DNA of 64,000 nt. Origin: Linnemannia elongata (lineage: Eukaryota; Mortierellomycota; Mortierellomycetes; Mortierellales; Mortierellaceae). This document shows, one piece after another, positions 13,245 to 22,904 of this stretch. The position numbers were made by a program, and so were the translations under genes. Location of the stretch: the NCBI GenBank assembly GCA_036320915.1, contig JAXBDG010000010.1:1922001-1986000 (forward strand), given 5' to 3'. The notes beneath the pieces are model-generated. The model was given only the letters and a program-made list of their open reading frames with translations. It ran no database searches and was not told the DNA's origin. Each line of letters opens with the position of its first letter. Within the stretch, counting starts at the first letter, position 1.

Positions 13245-16200
13245 ATGAACAACCCCCCTCTCGACCAACTGGATGCTAATGTCCCTGACAAGGGCAGACC
13301 CAACACCACTCAAGCTCCTCCCAGGAAGCGCTATAAGTCTCGCAAGGTCTTTGGTGTCCCCAAATCCTTGGACTCTCGGGATCCCTCCCAGCAGTCAACT
13401 CAGCCATCTAGTGCCTCTCAGGTCGACGACAATCAGGACAACCCTATGCCAATAGCGCAGACTGAGGACCTTATCCGCTCAGTCATCTTTCCGGAGAACG
13501 TCGCCAAACCCTCTGTCAGGACTGCATTGCCAGGCCTCCAGGAGCGCATTGAAAGTACTGATCAATTGCTCTATTGCAACATGCTGCTTCTCCAGGATTC
13601 AGCCATCTCTTCGTCATCTGATGAAGGAGAAGAGAAGGCAACCAATGATCCCGCCAATACACTCCAGGTGCCCACGCTCGACAAGGGTGAACAAACGTGG
13701 CTGACAAAGGTCAAGGAAGACCCAGTGGCACAAGATCGTATGCAGTGGCTCGTTACCAAGATGGTCGAGGCGTACATCGTGGACACCACCAAGGACTCGA
13801 TCAAGATTGCCGAGATTGTCGCTCTCGGACCTGTCTTGGAGAGGGAGCCTTACCGCAAGCTGCTGTCATCGTTCATCGCCGATTTTGACGATTCTCGCAT
13901 TTTGGACGTCAACCTGCTCCAAGGTCTTGTCCAGCTGGTCCAGTCTGCCTCGCCTGGGTTTCTTGTGTCTGACGACTTGATAAAGGTCCTCCGTCTCCTC
14001 AAGATCCATTTGGAGGGCACGCACCAGCACTCCCAAGAACACCTTTGCCACCTCACATCGGCTGTCTCGAGGATCCTCGATGTGATGGCCGACCACAAGG
14101 TTCAAGATTTGGACCGAGTCATGGAGCACGAGCCACTGTCTGCGGTTCTGTCAGGGCTGAGGGAAAGCTCTGATCCCTATTTGATGTATCAGGCTTGCTA
14201 CGCTTTCCAAGCGCTCCTGTATGTGCCTGATGATGAGACCGCTCTGCAGGCGGTGTTGAGGCACTCGACTGGTGTGGTGGATGGTCTAGTCAAGGTCACA
14301 AGTGTGATGAAATTGGATCTAGGCTCAGTTCTAGAAGGACTAGGAAAGTTGCAGGAGATGGCCATTAGTGTATTTGGGATCGCCGCTACTTTTTATGATG
14401 GCGTGGGATCTTTGCGTGAAAGCGGACGAGGGGTCCTAGAAAGTCTAAAGGAAGGGCTTGGATCAGGGCAGAAGAAGCCTTGGTATCCTGCCGTCCGTGC
14501 CGCGTATGCCTTCGTCCAGGCCGGCCAATTAAAGGATCTAAAGCAGTTAATCTACGAGGCACCCTGTCGCAAGGATGCCTTGTTCCAGTGGGGTATCTGC
14601 CAGCTGTTGGGCGAGATTGCAGACGACATTGTCTGGATCGTCGAGACTCGTCAACAAGCCATTGACCTTCTTGGTCATCTCTACAAAGAGGATCAGGAAT
14701 GGGGTCGTGACGAGAGTGTTAAAGCATGGATGGTGACTATTTTCAAAAAGCTAGGATCCTCCTCTGACCAAGCCGTCAGCCAACACGCCCTTGCCTTGAT
14801 CCAGGAACTCGACTCGGGCAACACTCCCAGGACTCAGCACCCTTACCCCTTGAGATCCCGCCTCCCAATCCCAGAGTCATCTCCAATCCTTACCGAGGTC
14901 CAGGGGATCCCTTATTTGGAGTATAAGCTCGACATGCTCCGAATGCAGCGACTCAACGATGCCAAACAGTCCATCTACATCTCTCCCATGGCCAAGGCTA
15001 GCCTCCAAGCCAGGGACAACGAGGTCTTCCCACTCATGGACAAGATGCAGGAATTCTTGACCAGTGACCGCCAGGTTATGTTGATCCTGGGAGACTCTGG
15101 AGCCGGCAAATCAACTTTCAACAAACACCTCGAGCATCACCTTTGGACAGAGTACAGGAGCGGTGGGCCTATCCCTCTTTTCATCAACCTCCCAGCCCTT
15201 CAGAATCCGTCCAAGGACTTGATGAGCGAGCAATTGAAAGAGCACAACTTTTCGGAGGAGCTGATCCAGGAGCTGAAGAAACATCGGAAGTTCATTGTCA
15301 TCTGCGATGGATACGACGAGAGCCAGCTCACCGTCAACATTCACGACTCAAACAGCTTCAACACCTCTGGACAGTGGAATGTCAAGCTTGTCATCAGTTG
15401 CAGGAGCCAGTACCTTGGCCAGGACTACCGCGACCGGTTTGTTCCCCGTAGAGGTGGTCACTACAACCGCCCTTGCGTCGATCAGTTCCAAGAGGCCGTC
15501 ATCTCCCCTTTTTCGACAGAGCAGGTCAAGGACTATGTCGAGAAGTATGTCCCCTTGGAGCCAAGGACTTGGCGCACTGAGGACTACATGGACAAGCTGA
15601 CGATTATCCCTAACCTCATGGACCTGGTCAAGAACCCTTTCCTGCTCTCACTCGCATTGGAAGCACTACCTGGGGTCATAGAGGGCACGCAGGATCTGTC
15701 GACTATCAAGGTCACCCGTGCTCAGCTTTACGACACTTTTGTGGAGCACTGGAGCAATGTTAACAAACGCCGACTTCAGAGCAACACCTTGTCCCCGGAA
15801 GATCGTGCCGTCCTGGATGAACTTTTGGACGCGGGGTTTATTGCGATAAGCATTGACTATTCAACACGACTAGCGCTGGAGATCTTTGAGAAGCAAGACG
15901 GGAACCCGATTATCCAGTATATTCACTACAAGGACAAGAACACCTGGAAAGCTGAGTTCTTTGGACAGGGCCCTGATGTGCGACTCCTACGAGACTCAAG
16001 CCTTTTAACCCGCACCGGCGACTTGTACCGCTTCCTTCATCGGTCCATGCTTGAGTATTTCTTCTCGCGTGCTATCTTTGATCCAAGCAGTTATAGCGGT
16101 GGCGATGAATCGATCCTCCAGAAGAAAAAACCTATCTCGCCTGACGACCAGTTAGTCGACACCAACAGTCCTTTGTTCACGCGTAACCTACTTGCCGAGC

Positions 16201-18494
16201 CTTCTGTGATCCAGTTCTTGAGCGATCGCGTGAAGCAGAGTGACAAATTCAAGCAGTATTTCCTGTCAGTCATCGAGCTGTCCAAGTCGAGCGAGCAAGC
16301 AAGCCAAGCTGCGGCTAACGCCATCACCATCTTGGTCCGAGCTGGTGTGCATTTCAATAGAGTCGATTTCCGAGGCATTCGCATCCCAGGAGCGGATCTT
16401 ACCGGTGGGCAGTTTGACTCGGCACAACTACAGGGTGCCAACTTGAAAGGTGTCAATCTCTCCAAGGCATGGATTCGACAGGTCAACCTCAGCAGAGCAT
16501 GTATGGATGGGAGTCGGTTTGGAGAGCTGCCATACTTGAAGGAGCAGGAGGAGGTCTTATCATGCGCCTTCTCGCCAGACGGTAGATTTCTCGCGGCGGG
16601 TCTGAGCACCGGCAACATCAGTATCTACGACACCGCAACCTGGGAGAAGATTCATGTGTTCAAAGGACACAAGAAAGCTGTTACAAGTCTTGTTTACTCA
16701 CCGAACAGCCAGCAACTTCTTTCTGGCAGCGACGACAAAACAGCACGGCTTTGGGATAGCGAGACTAGATCAATCGATCGCATTTTGAAGGGACACAAAC
16801 ACGAGGTGAGGGATGTGGCGTTCTCACCAACGGGCCAGCAGGTCGCAACGGCCAGCAACGACAAGACGGTGATACTCTGGAACGCTCAGGCCGGTGCTGT
16901 TGTCTTCGTCTTGACCGACAAAAGCATCGACCTGGTTACCAGCATTGCTTATTCGCCTAAGGGGAACACCATTGCCTTTACCGGCTGGGATGAAACGATC
17001 CGAATATTCGACACGCTCACCGGATTTCCTGTGCTGGTGTCTTGCAAGGTCGACGATTGGATTATGTGTCTGACATATTCGCTTGACGGCCAGCGAATAG
17101 CCATAGGCTCCGTAGGAGGCTGGTTGGAACTGTGGGAGGTAGAAGCGACCACTCTGGAGCGCAGACGAAATTGGGCGGCACACACGCATAGAATTACCAG
17201 TATCGCTTTTTCACCCGACAACCGATGGATCGCCTCGTCCAGTGTCGACTGTAACGTGAAGCTGTGGGACTCTCGTACCGGCTTACTTGTCTCATCATTT
17301 GTAAACCATACGGACTTTGTCAACTGCGTTCGTTTTTCACCAAATGGCTCGTATATCACTTCAGTAAGTCGCGATAGGACTCTGCGACTGTGGGAGGTGA
17401 GCTCGTTCAGGACAGGATTCGACTCTCATGACACAGCAGACCTACAGTTATGCGCGACATACTCTCCGGACGGACGACAACTCATCACTGGCAGTCGAGA
17501 CGCACCCATGCGACAACTCAACGCAGATTCGGGAGATGTCGACTTTGTTTTTCCCGATCACCTGCACGGTACATATTGCATTGCATTCTCCCCAGACGGT
17601 CTTCAGATAGCCATAGGCGGCAGTGCACATGACGTTACTCTATGGAGCGTTGAATCTCGTGCTGCCTCCTCTATTCTTAGTGGGCACGAGTCTGGCGTGG
17701 AGTCTGTGGCCTTCTCACCTTGCGGTCGCTGGCTTGCTTCTGGCAGTGAGGATATGACGGTGCGGTTTTGGGATACCTGTTCAGGAGCAGCCGACCATGT
17801 TCTTGATTGCTACGCGGGAGATGTACAGAGTCTAGATTTTTCTCCGGATGGTCGCTGGATTGTGTCGGCATGTACGGAGGGAAAGGTCCTACTATGGGAG
17901 ACACGCGCTGGCGAACTCAAGGCGGAAAAGACTATCAAGATCGGTCGACACAGAGATAATGTTGTCGCTTATAAGCCCGGCTGTCTCCAGGTCGCCTCCT
18001 GCCACGGAGATGGAAACATTCGATTGTGGGACGACGATCAGCAACTCCAAGGTTTCCAATATATCGTAAAGCAAAATCAGGGCATCATCAAATTTGCATT
18101 TTCATCTTGCGGCCGGTGGATAGCAACAGCTCACCGCACAAGTGTTCGACTCTGGAGGCTGCCATCGCCGGATCAAGGTCGGCAGGCGTTACCGCTACAG
18201 GACCAGGACTGTGTTTTAGCCATTGAGGGGTTTACAAGAGCTGTTATCGACGTTGTTTGGAGGCCCAAAAAATTGCAGTTTGCGACGGCAAGTTTTGAAG
18301 GATCGATCCGTGCTTGGCAGGTAGTGGAGGACAAAGATGGGTCAGGAAAAGCTTCTGTAGAATTGGTGTGGTCTTCTGGTCCTGCTGTGCTAGTCGCCTC
18401 TGGTGCTGTTCTCAATGATGTTACTGGACTAGGTGCGATGAATTGCAGGTTGCTTGAGCAGCGCGGCGCTACTGGATCGGCTTCATCCAACTAG
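13245..18494 (+). CDS. NACHT - pentapeptide - WD40 repeat protein (NLR-type), intact copy
   Basis: A single 1749-residue exon. Residues 1-60 are Pro/Ser/Lys-rich. About 90-560 form an all-helical region that looks like an ARM/HEAT-type solenoid. A NACHT NTPase follows: Walker A GDSGAGKS at residues 616-623 and Walker B FIVICDGYDE at 683-692, then the helical part up to about 1030. A pentapeptide stretch (ADLTG, ANLKG, VNLSK) spans about 1040-1090. Fourteen WD40 units (about 1100-1735), enough for two seven-blade propellers, complete the protein. The architecture matches fungal NLR-like signal-transducing ATPases linked to non-self recognition and cell-death control. The N-terminal effector domain is not one I can name. 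A 5'-leader intron is visible (GTAAGAG at 13124 to TTTCATTAG at 13231) and is conserved in the paralogue. A second possible leader donor (GTAAGAGC) lies near 12560. The start ATG is 13 nt after the acceptor. Confidence 0.95.
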   Translation: MNNPPLDQLDANVPDKGRPNTTQAPPRKRYKSRKVFGVPKSLDSRDPSQQSTQPSSASQVDDNQDNPMPIAQTEDLIRSVIFPENVAKPSVRTALPGLQERIESTDQLLYCNMLLLQDSAISSSSDEGEEKATNDPANTLQVPTLDKGEQTWLTKVKEDPVAQDRMQWLVTKMVEAYIVDTTKDSIKIAEIVALGPVLEREPYRKLLSSFIADFDDSRILDVNLLQGLVQLVQSASPGFLVSDDLIKVLRLLKIHLEGTHQHSQEHLCHLTSAVSRILDVMADHKVQDLDRVMEHEPLSAVLSGLRESSDPYLMYQACYAFQALLYVPDDETALQAVLRHSTGVVDGLVKVTSVMKLDLGSVLEGLGKLQEMAISVFGIAATFYDGVGSLRESGRGVLESLKEGLGSGQKKPWYPAVRAAYAFVQAGQLKDLKQLIYEAPCRKDALFQWGICQLLGEIADDIVWIVETRQQAIDLLGHLYKEDQEWGRDESVKAWMVTIFKKLGSSSDQAVSQHALALIQELDSGNTPRTQHPYPLRSRLPIPESSPILTEVQGIPYLEYKLDMLRMQRLNDAKQSIYISPMAKASLQARDNEVFPLMDKMQEFLTSDRQVMLILGDSGAGKSTFNKHLEHHLWTEYRSGGPIPLFINLPALQNPSKDLMSEQLKEHNFSEELIQELKKHRKFIVICDGYDESQLTVNIHDSNSFNTSGQWNVKLVISCRSQYLGQDYRDRFVPRRGGHYNRPCVDQFQEAVISPFSTEQVKDYVEKYVPLEPRTWRTEDYMDKLTIIPNLMDLVKNPFLLSLALEALPGVIEGTQDLSTIKVTRAQLYDTFVEHWSNVNKRRLQSNTLSPEDRAVLDELLDAGFIAISIDYSTRLALEIFEKQDGNPIIQYIHYKDKNTWKAEFFGQGPDVRLLRDSSLLTRTGDLYRFLHRSMLEYFFSRAIFDPSSYSGGDESILQKKKPISPDDQLVDTNSPLFTRNLLAEPSVIQFLSDRVKQSDKFKQYFLSVIELSKSSEQASQAAANAITILVRAGVHFNRVDFRGIRIPGADLTGGQFDSAQLQGANLKGVNLSKAWIRQVNLSRACMDGSRFGELPYLKEQEEVLSCAFSPDGRFLAAGLSTGNISIYDTATWEKIHVFKGHKKAVTSLVYSPNSQQLLSGSDDKTARLWDSETRSIDRILKGHKHEVRDVAFSPTGQQVATASNDKTVILWNAQAGAVVFVLTDKSIDLVTSIAYSPKGNTIAFTGWDETIRIFDTLTGFPVLVSCKVDDWIMCLTYSLDGQRIAIGSVGGWLELWEVEATTLERRRNWAAHTHRITSIAFSPDNRWIASSSVDCNVKLWDSRTGLLVSSFVNHTDFVNCVRFSPNGSYITSVSRDRTLRLWEVSSFRTGFDSHDTADLQLCATYSPDGRQLITGSRDAPMRQLNADSGDVDFVFPDHLHGTYCIAFSPDGLQIAIGGSAHDVTLWSVESRAASSILSGHESGVESVAFSPCGRWLASGSEDMTVRFWDTCSGAADHVLDCYAGDVQSLDFSPDGRWIVSACTEGKVLLWETRAGELKAEKTIKIGRHRDNVVAYKPGCLQVASCHGDGNIRLWDDDQQLQGFQYIVKQNQGIIKFAFSSCGRWIATAHRTSVRLWRLPSPDQGRQALPLQDQDCVLAIEGFTRAVIDVVWRPKKLQFATASFEGSIRAWQVVEDKDGSGKASVELVWSSGPAVLVASGAVLNDVTGLGAMNCRLLEQRGATGSASSN

Positions 18495-18632
18495 AACATT
18501 AGACAAGGCAATATTCCTTCTCATTTCCGTGGCGTTTTTATTAAATACCTCTTTATATTGTATATACTTTTGAACATTATGCTTCTGTCTTTTGCATCAC
18601 TTTCTCAAAGTCGCTTTCTCAAAGCACTGCAA

Positions 18633-20217
18633 AGGAAAATGAAGCCAAGAGTAAGAGAATAAGCTAATTGGAGTGATCCAGCAATGCACCAATTATATCC
18701 GCTTTTATTCTCCTTATTGCTCGCTCCTTATCCACATCGCCTTCATATCCTTTGATGACACGTTCTTTTTCTCTTTAAGATCTCGTTCATACTCACCGTT
18801 TCACCTTCGGCTCAGCACTTCTTCTATCACATCTCACCTTCAATTTATGTTCTCACTTTCAAACCACCCCTCAACAACAAAAAACCAAACAATTGTTGAG
18901 CCTCTTATTGCATTCCTCTATTGCCACTGTCCATATCTTCATACTCTCCTGTCCCGTCTTGAGAAGGTCATTCTGCCCTTGTCTCGTCTAAATTCTCAAT
19001 AAACAGCTTCCGAGAAGGACGTTATAAAATCAAAAAGTAGAATTTTGAAAATCCACCGCCATTGTCGTTGGTCTCGTATATTGTTTTACACGCTAAATTT
19101 TCTCTTTCGCGGTTTCTCTGATGTGGGAGGTGTCTGAATTCCACGAATGGCTTCGTTCAACTCCACGCGTTCTTGATAGGAAACTGGAACTGGCCTCAGA
19201 CTCTCGTTTCGACAATTCCATTTCAACTCAACCTGCCAGCTCAATGCAGCTCAGTGCCGCAGCTTCATTTTCCATCCAAAGTCCTGCTTTTTGAGTGGGA
19301 TCAGAAACGTGTCAAACTGAAAGAGCCGGAAAACTCCTTTAAAAATCCAACAGCCAAAGTTTTGTCCCATCCTTATATGAACTTGAACCGAAAACAGTCA
19401 TTGCACGACGGGGGATGGGTTCGCGGCATGTGGCTCTCAGCTGGCTGATCCATGAGTCCCGTATCGATTCTGAACGATTAATTGCTCCTTGCTGCGAAAT
19501 AGCGATCAGTTAATTGATCACCGGGCTAGGTCCTTGGATTCCGTTATAGAAACAATACAGGCTATTCGCGAAAAGACGAACATCCAATTGTACTTACTCG
19601 GTTAAACTTCGAGAGATACTGTATTTCGGAGAGGAATGACTGTTCATCTTTTCCTGTGGCAGTCAGAGGCCCTTGTAAGCCCCACCCTGCGACTTTGGTG
19701 GTGTTAAAATAAGGTGCGGCCTCTATGCCCTCGGGAGGGGAATCAGTAGCACCTCTGCTGCATCTCAGTGGCTGAACCACACTCCTTACTCTCCTCATTT
19801 ACATTAAGGGAAGTAGTCATCAATCCTCATATATATATATCTTCACAAGGATCAATAAAGAGCCCCAGCTTTTTTCTCACCATTCTCTTCTCCCCAGCTT
19901 GTTCATATCACACTGTGTACGAAGGGGAGGCAATGGAATATGCGGAAATTAAGAAAATTGGATTAATTCCATGACTAATAACCTCAGCCAGCAGATGCTT
20001 CTAGGATGCGCCCACCATATAGCCCTGCGCATCCATACTATACTTTGATGCACCCGCCATTAGCCAGTGCACCCAGCAGGCATCTCTTCCCGCCAATTAG
20101 CCCAGAAGAGTGTGAGGATAGGAGATATACTCCATGACACCCACACCAAGCCGTACTGATATAAATATTGAGAGATTGTACTCCATTTGCTTCTTACCAG
20201 CGGAAAGAATGATATAT

Positions 20218-20274
<57 letters not shown>

Positions 20275-21123
20275 AGAGAGGTGGTGGAGGAAGTAAGGGA
20301 GAGCAAGATCGCGAGCAAAATGACGCCACCAAAATGTATTTCCTTGCTGTATAGGAAATAACTGATTGCTTTGCCCACGTCTCCTACACTCTTTTTATTT
20401 CTTGTCCCTCATGCCTTCAACGCCAAAGCTGTGATACCCATCCACCTCTGGGTGAGATTCTCGCCCAGCTTCTTCATCGCCCTTACCAACTCTCTTTCCT
20501 TTCTTGCCTCCATTCTCTTTGCCACCGCTCCCACACTCTCTCATTTCACATCTCTCTGCTTTTCTTTCACACAACCATTGCGTTGCCATCACTTCCACGC
20601 TCTCTTTACGACGTTGCTTTCCCATTGAATCTCACCGCCGCCTTTCTTTTTCCACCATTCCCACACTCCCACACCTTCATCGCCTTTGCCACCGTTCTCA
20701 CGCCCTTTTCACCCCTTCTAACGTTCCTTTTAACCCCGGACCATTTTTTTCCTCCGTTCTCTCTTTCATTTCTTTCACCCCTAGCCTGCTCACTTTCTTT
20801 TCAACTCTCACTTTTTTTCCCTCCGCTTTCTTTTCATTGATGGTTCACAGCACCATGACCAGCAATCCCCATGATAACAATACAGGTCGCACCCTTCCTG
20901 CTCATCGAGTATGACGTCCCTGTCCTGATACTCACAAGCGAGGCCTTCATATCCAAAAGCCTTCACCACTGTCATCTCTTCGGCAACTGGCCTTCGGGAT
21001 GCACGCCGACGACCTTCTCCCTGCAATCTAGCAAGATTACTTCCAAACCTGGAGTTATTCGTCCACTCTGGTTTTGTTCTCCTCGATCAAGAAGCTCTTC
21101 TTTCATCGACTCGGCACCAAAAC
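18633..21123. other. intergenic region
   Basis: No supportable gene. An open frame at 19173-19448 has no recognised domain. A pure GA tract sits at 20220-20267. From about 20400 to 20830 the sequence is CT-rich and contains a recurring phrase (CCACGCTCTCTT, CCGCCTTTCTTTTCCACC, CCCACACTCTC). It resembles the leader of the F-box family gene downstream and may be the old promoter of the pseudogene at 21124-22317. Confidence 0.5.
20220..20280. repeat. GA/CT microsatellite
   Basis: An uninterrupted GA dinucleotide run of about 47 nt, followed by GAAAGAGAAAGAGAGG. It is purine-only on the plus strand and so could form triplex (H-DNA) structure. Confidence 0.95.
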
Positions 21124-22317
21124 ATGCGGTCTCTTACTACCGAACCGGGATTGATCGACCTCGATCACCTCCGAGCGATTCTCAAGACTTTCCCCACTCT
21201 GCAGGATGTCTCGTCGGCGTATGCTTTCTATCTTCACAATGCATTTAATTCAGGGCTATGGGACACCGGCAACAACTTTGTACACAGCTCGCTCCTCTCG
21301 CTTTCCGGTCTGTCGTCGAGGGCTCTTGCAAGGTTGGGTGGAAGGCGCGTGTTTGGTTCCCAAATGGCCAGTCTGCTACCTTGCTGGAACACATTGGTCT
21401 ATCGCTCAGTCTGTCCTGGCTGATCAGAAGACTTTTCCCAAGATTGGATCGGCTGGAGGCTCAGAACATCCAGTGGTTGGAGGATTTGGCAGAGGCGAAA
21501 TTTGAGCCATTTGGCGGATCTAGGTTCCCCATGGCGGCCTTGATCCTCTCAGACCGCGATAACTCCCATATGGATTTCCTGATCGCGCGGATGGTCTTTA
21601 TTGCCCGCCTGGTACTCGGAACCAGTGGCGCCAAGGTTTTGGACGTGCTGTCGAGAAGATTCCGTCCTCCTCCTTTTGTTTACACGCGTTTCAACCTCAA
21701 CGACCAGTGCTCAGCGGAGCTTTGTCGCTTCTGCGACGTGCTCTCATTTGAAGGAGTGTCTTGGCAATGGTCACCTGGTCCTGCCGGAGGTTATTATTAT
21801 CAGCCCCGAGAGGACTTCTTTGGAACTGTAGAAGCTGAACGTCGAGATTCAAGTGTCGCCGGACATGATGTTGTTCTCCGACTTTAGGATCAGTGACCGG
21901 ATTCAACACGTCAGCCGACATCTCTAGCGCAACCCTCCGGAGACGAAAATACTGAAGAAGAAGGACCTTTGGCGCTCGATGCAGAAGCATGTCCACGCGG
22001 GACTGGGGCGACTTAAGAAACTCAAGGAGATTAACTTTGGTCCTCGTTACGTATTCAACGCGTCAGCCACCCTGTCTGAGATACATTCATTGTCGGCTTT
22101 GAAGCGACAGCGTATCAAGCGAGGATTGGACTTTTCACAGGACTCGGGATTCGATCTCGTGGCTTCCCTTCCCAACCTCAAGAAGATTGAGTTGCGAAGG
22201 TATTGCAAATCGCGAGCAGTAGGGCGCTCAGGGCAGGCATGGATGGAGGAACGGTGGGCAATGACCGCGGCTTGGCACGATCCAATCTACGCTGTTGTAG
22301 CTCGTCGGCGCGATTGA
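21124..22317 (+). pseudogene. decayed F-box/LRR-family paralogue
   Basis: Homology to the gene at 22905-24936 is clear but spread over three frames. The phrase SHLKECLGNGHLVLPE (about 21746-21793) matches SQLKECLGDGHLVLAE in that gene. In another frame, 21979-22317 reads HAGLGRLKKLKEINFGP, then IKRGLDFSQDSGFDLV, and ends in VVARRRD, matching HAKLARLRNLKHISFGP, IKCGLDFTQESGFAQV and VVARRLA. At least two frame changes separate these pieces, with a stop at 21885-21887. The N-terminal F-box is not recognisable upstream. It lies immediately 5' of, and collinear with, its better-preserved sister, so it is probably one half of a tandem duplication. Confidence 0.75.
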
Positions 22318-22904
22318 GCTTGGCTGGATGAGATAAAGAATGCGCCAAGGCAAACCCAAATCATGATTTTTCTCGTCTTCTCCTTCTTATTCTACTTACC
22401 CATGTCCAGCCACCCCACCAACTTTCTTTTTTCTATGTCCACGTCGTCTTGACTGTGGCTGGTCATTCTCTTCGCGCTGTAACTTTATTGAATGCGAAAT
22501 AGACAATGATTTAAATCCTGAACAAAGCCTTACTCACTTGATTATAATATTTGTTTCCTTATCTCACCCACTCTGATCCATCCACCTTCCTAAGCCTTTC
22601 TTGAGGATCATTCATCACCTCAATTTTTTTGCGTGTTCTTGCGATGTTGTTCTTTTATTTGTTTTGTTCTTTTCACCTTTTATTTCTTTGCCAAGCCTTT
22701 CCTCTCTATTCAATGCACTCTCCAACTCGTTACCACCACCTCCCTCGACTCAGGTTTTTGGTGACACAACCCATCTATTACCTCTACTTTACTCTCTTTC
22801 TCTCTCACTTGACTCTCAGGCTCACTCGCTCTTTCCTTACTCATTTCACACACCCGGCTACAATTACACAACCGTCACTCATTAACCTGGAACAACAAAC
22901 AACC

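Larger units (their letters stand above)
11935..18632 (+). repeat. segmental duplication, left arm (inverted partner at 41280-48135)
   Basis: This stretch and the reverse complement of 41280-48135 are clearly homologous along their whole length: promoter, leader, coding region and 3' flank. Matches start near the motif AACAGGCATTAAA (about 11958) and run past the stop codon to a shared AAAGCACTGC motif (about 18622 here, about 41292 there). The arms are in opposite orientation with about 22.6 kb between them. Divergence is moderate with scattered indels, so the duplication is not recent. Boundaries were judged by eye and may be off by some tens of bases. Confidence 0.85.
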
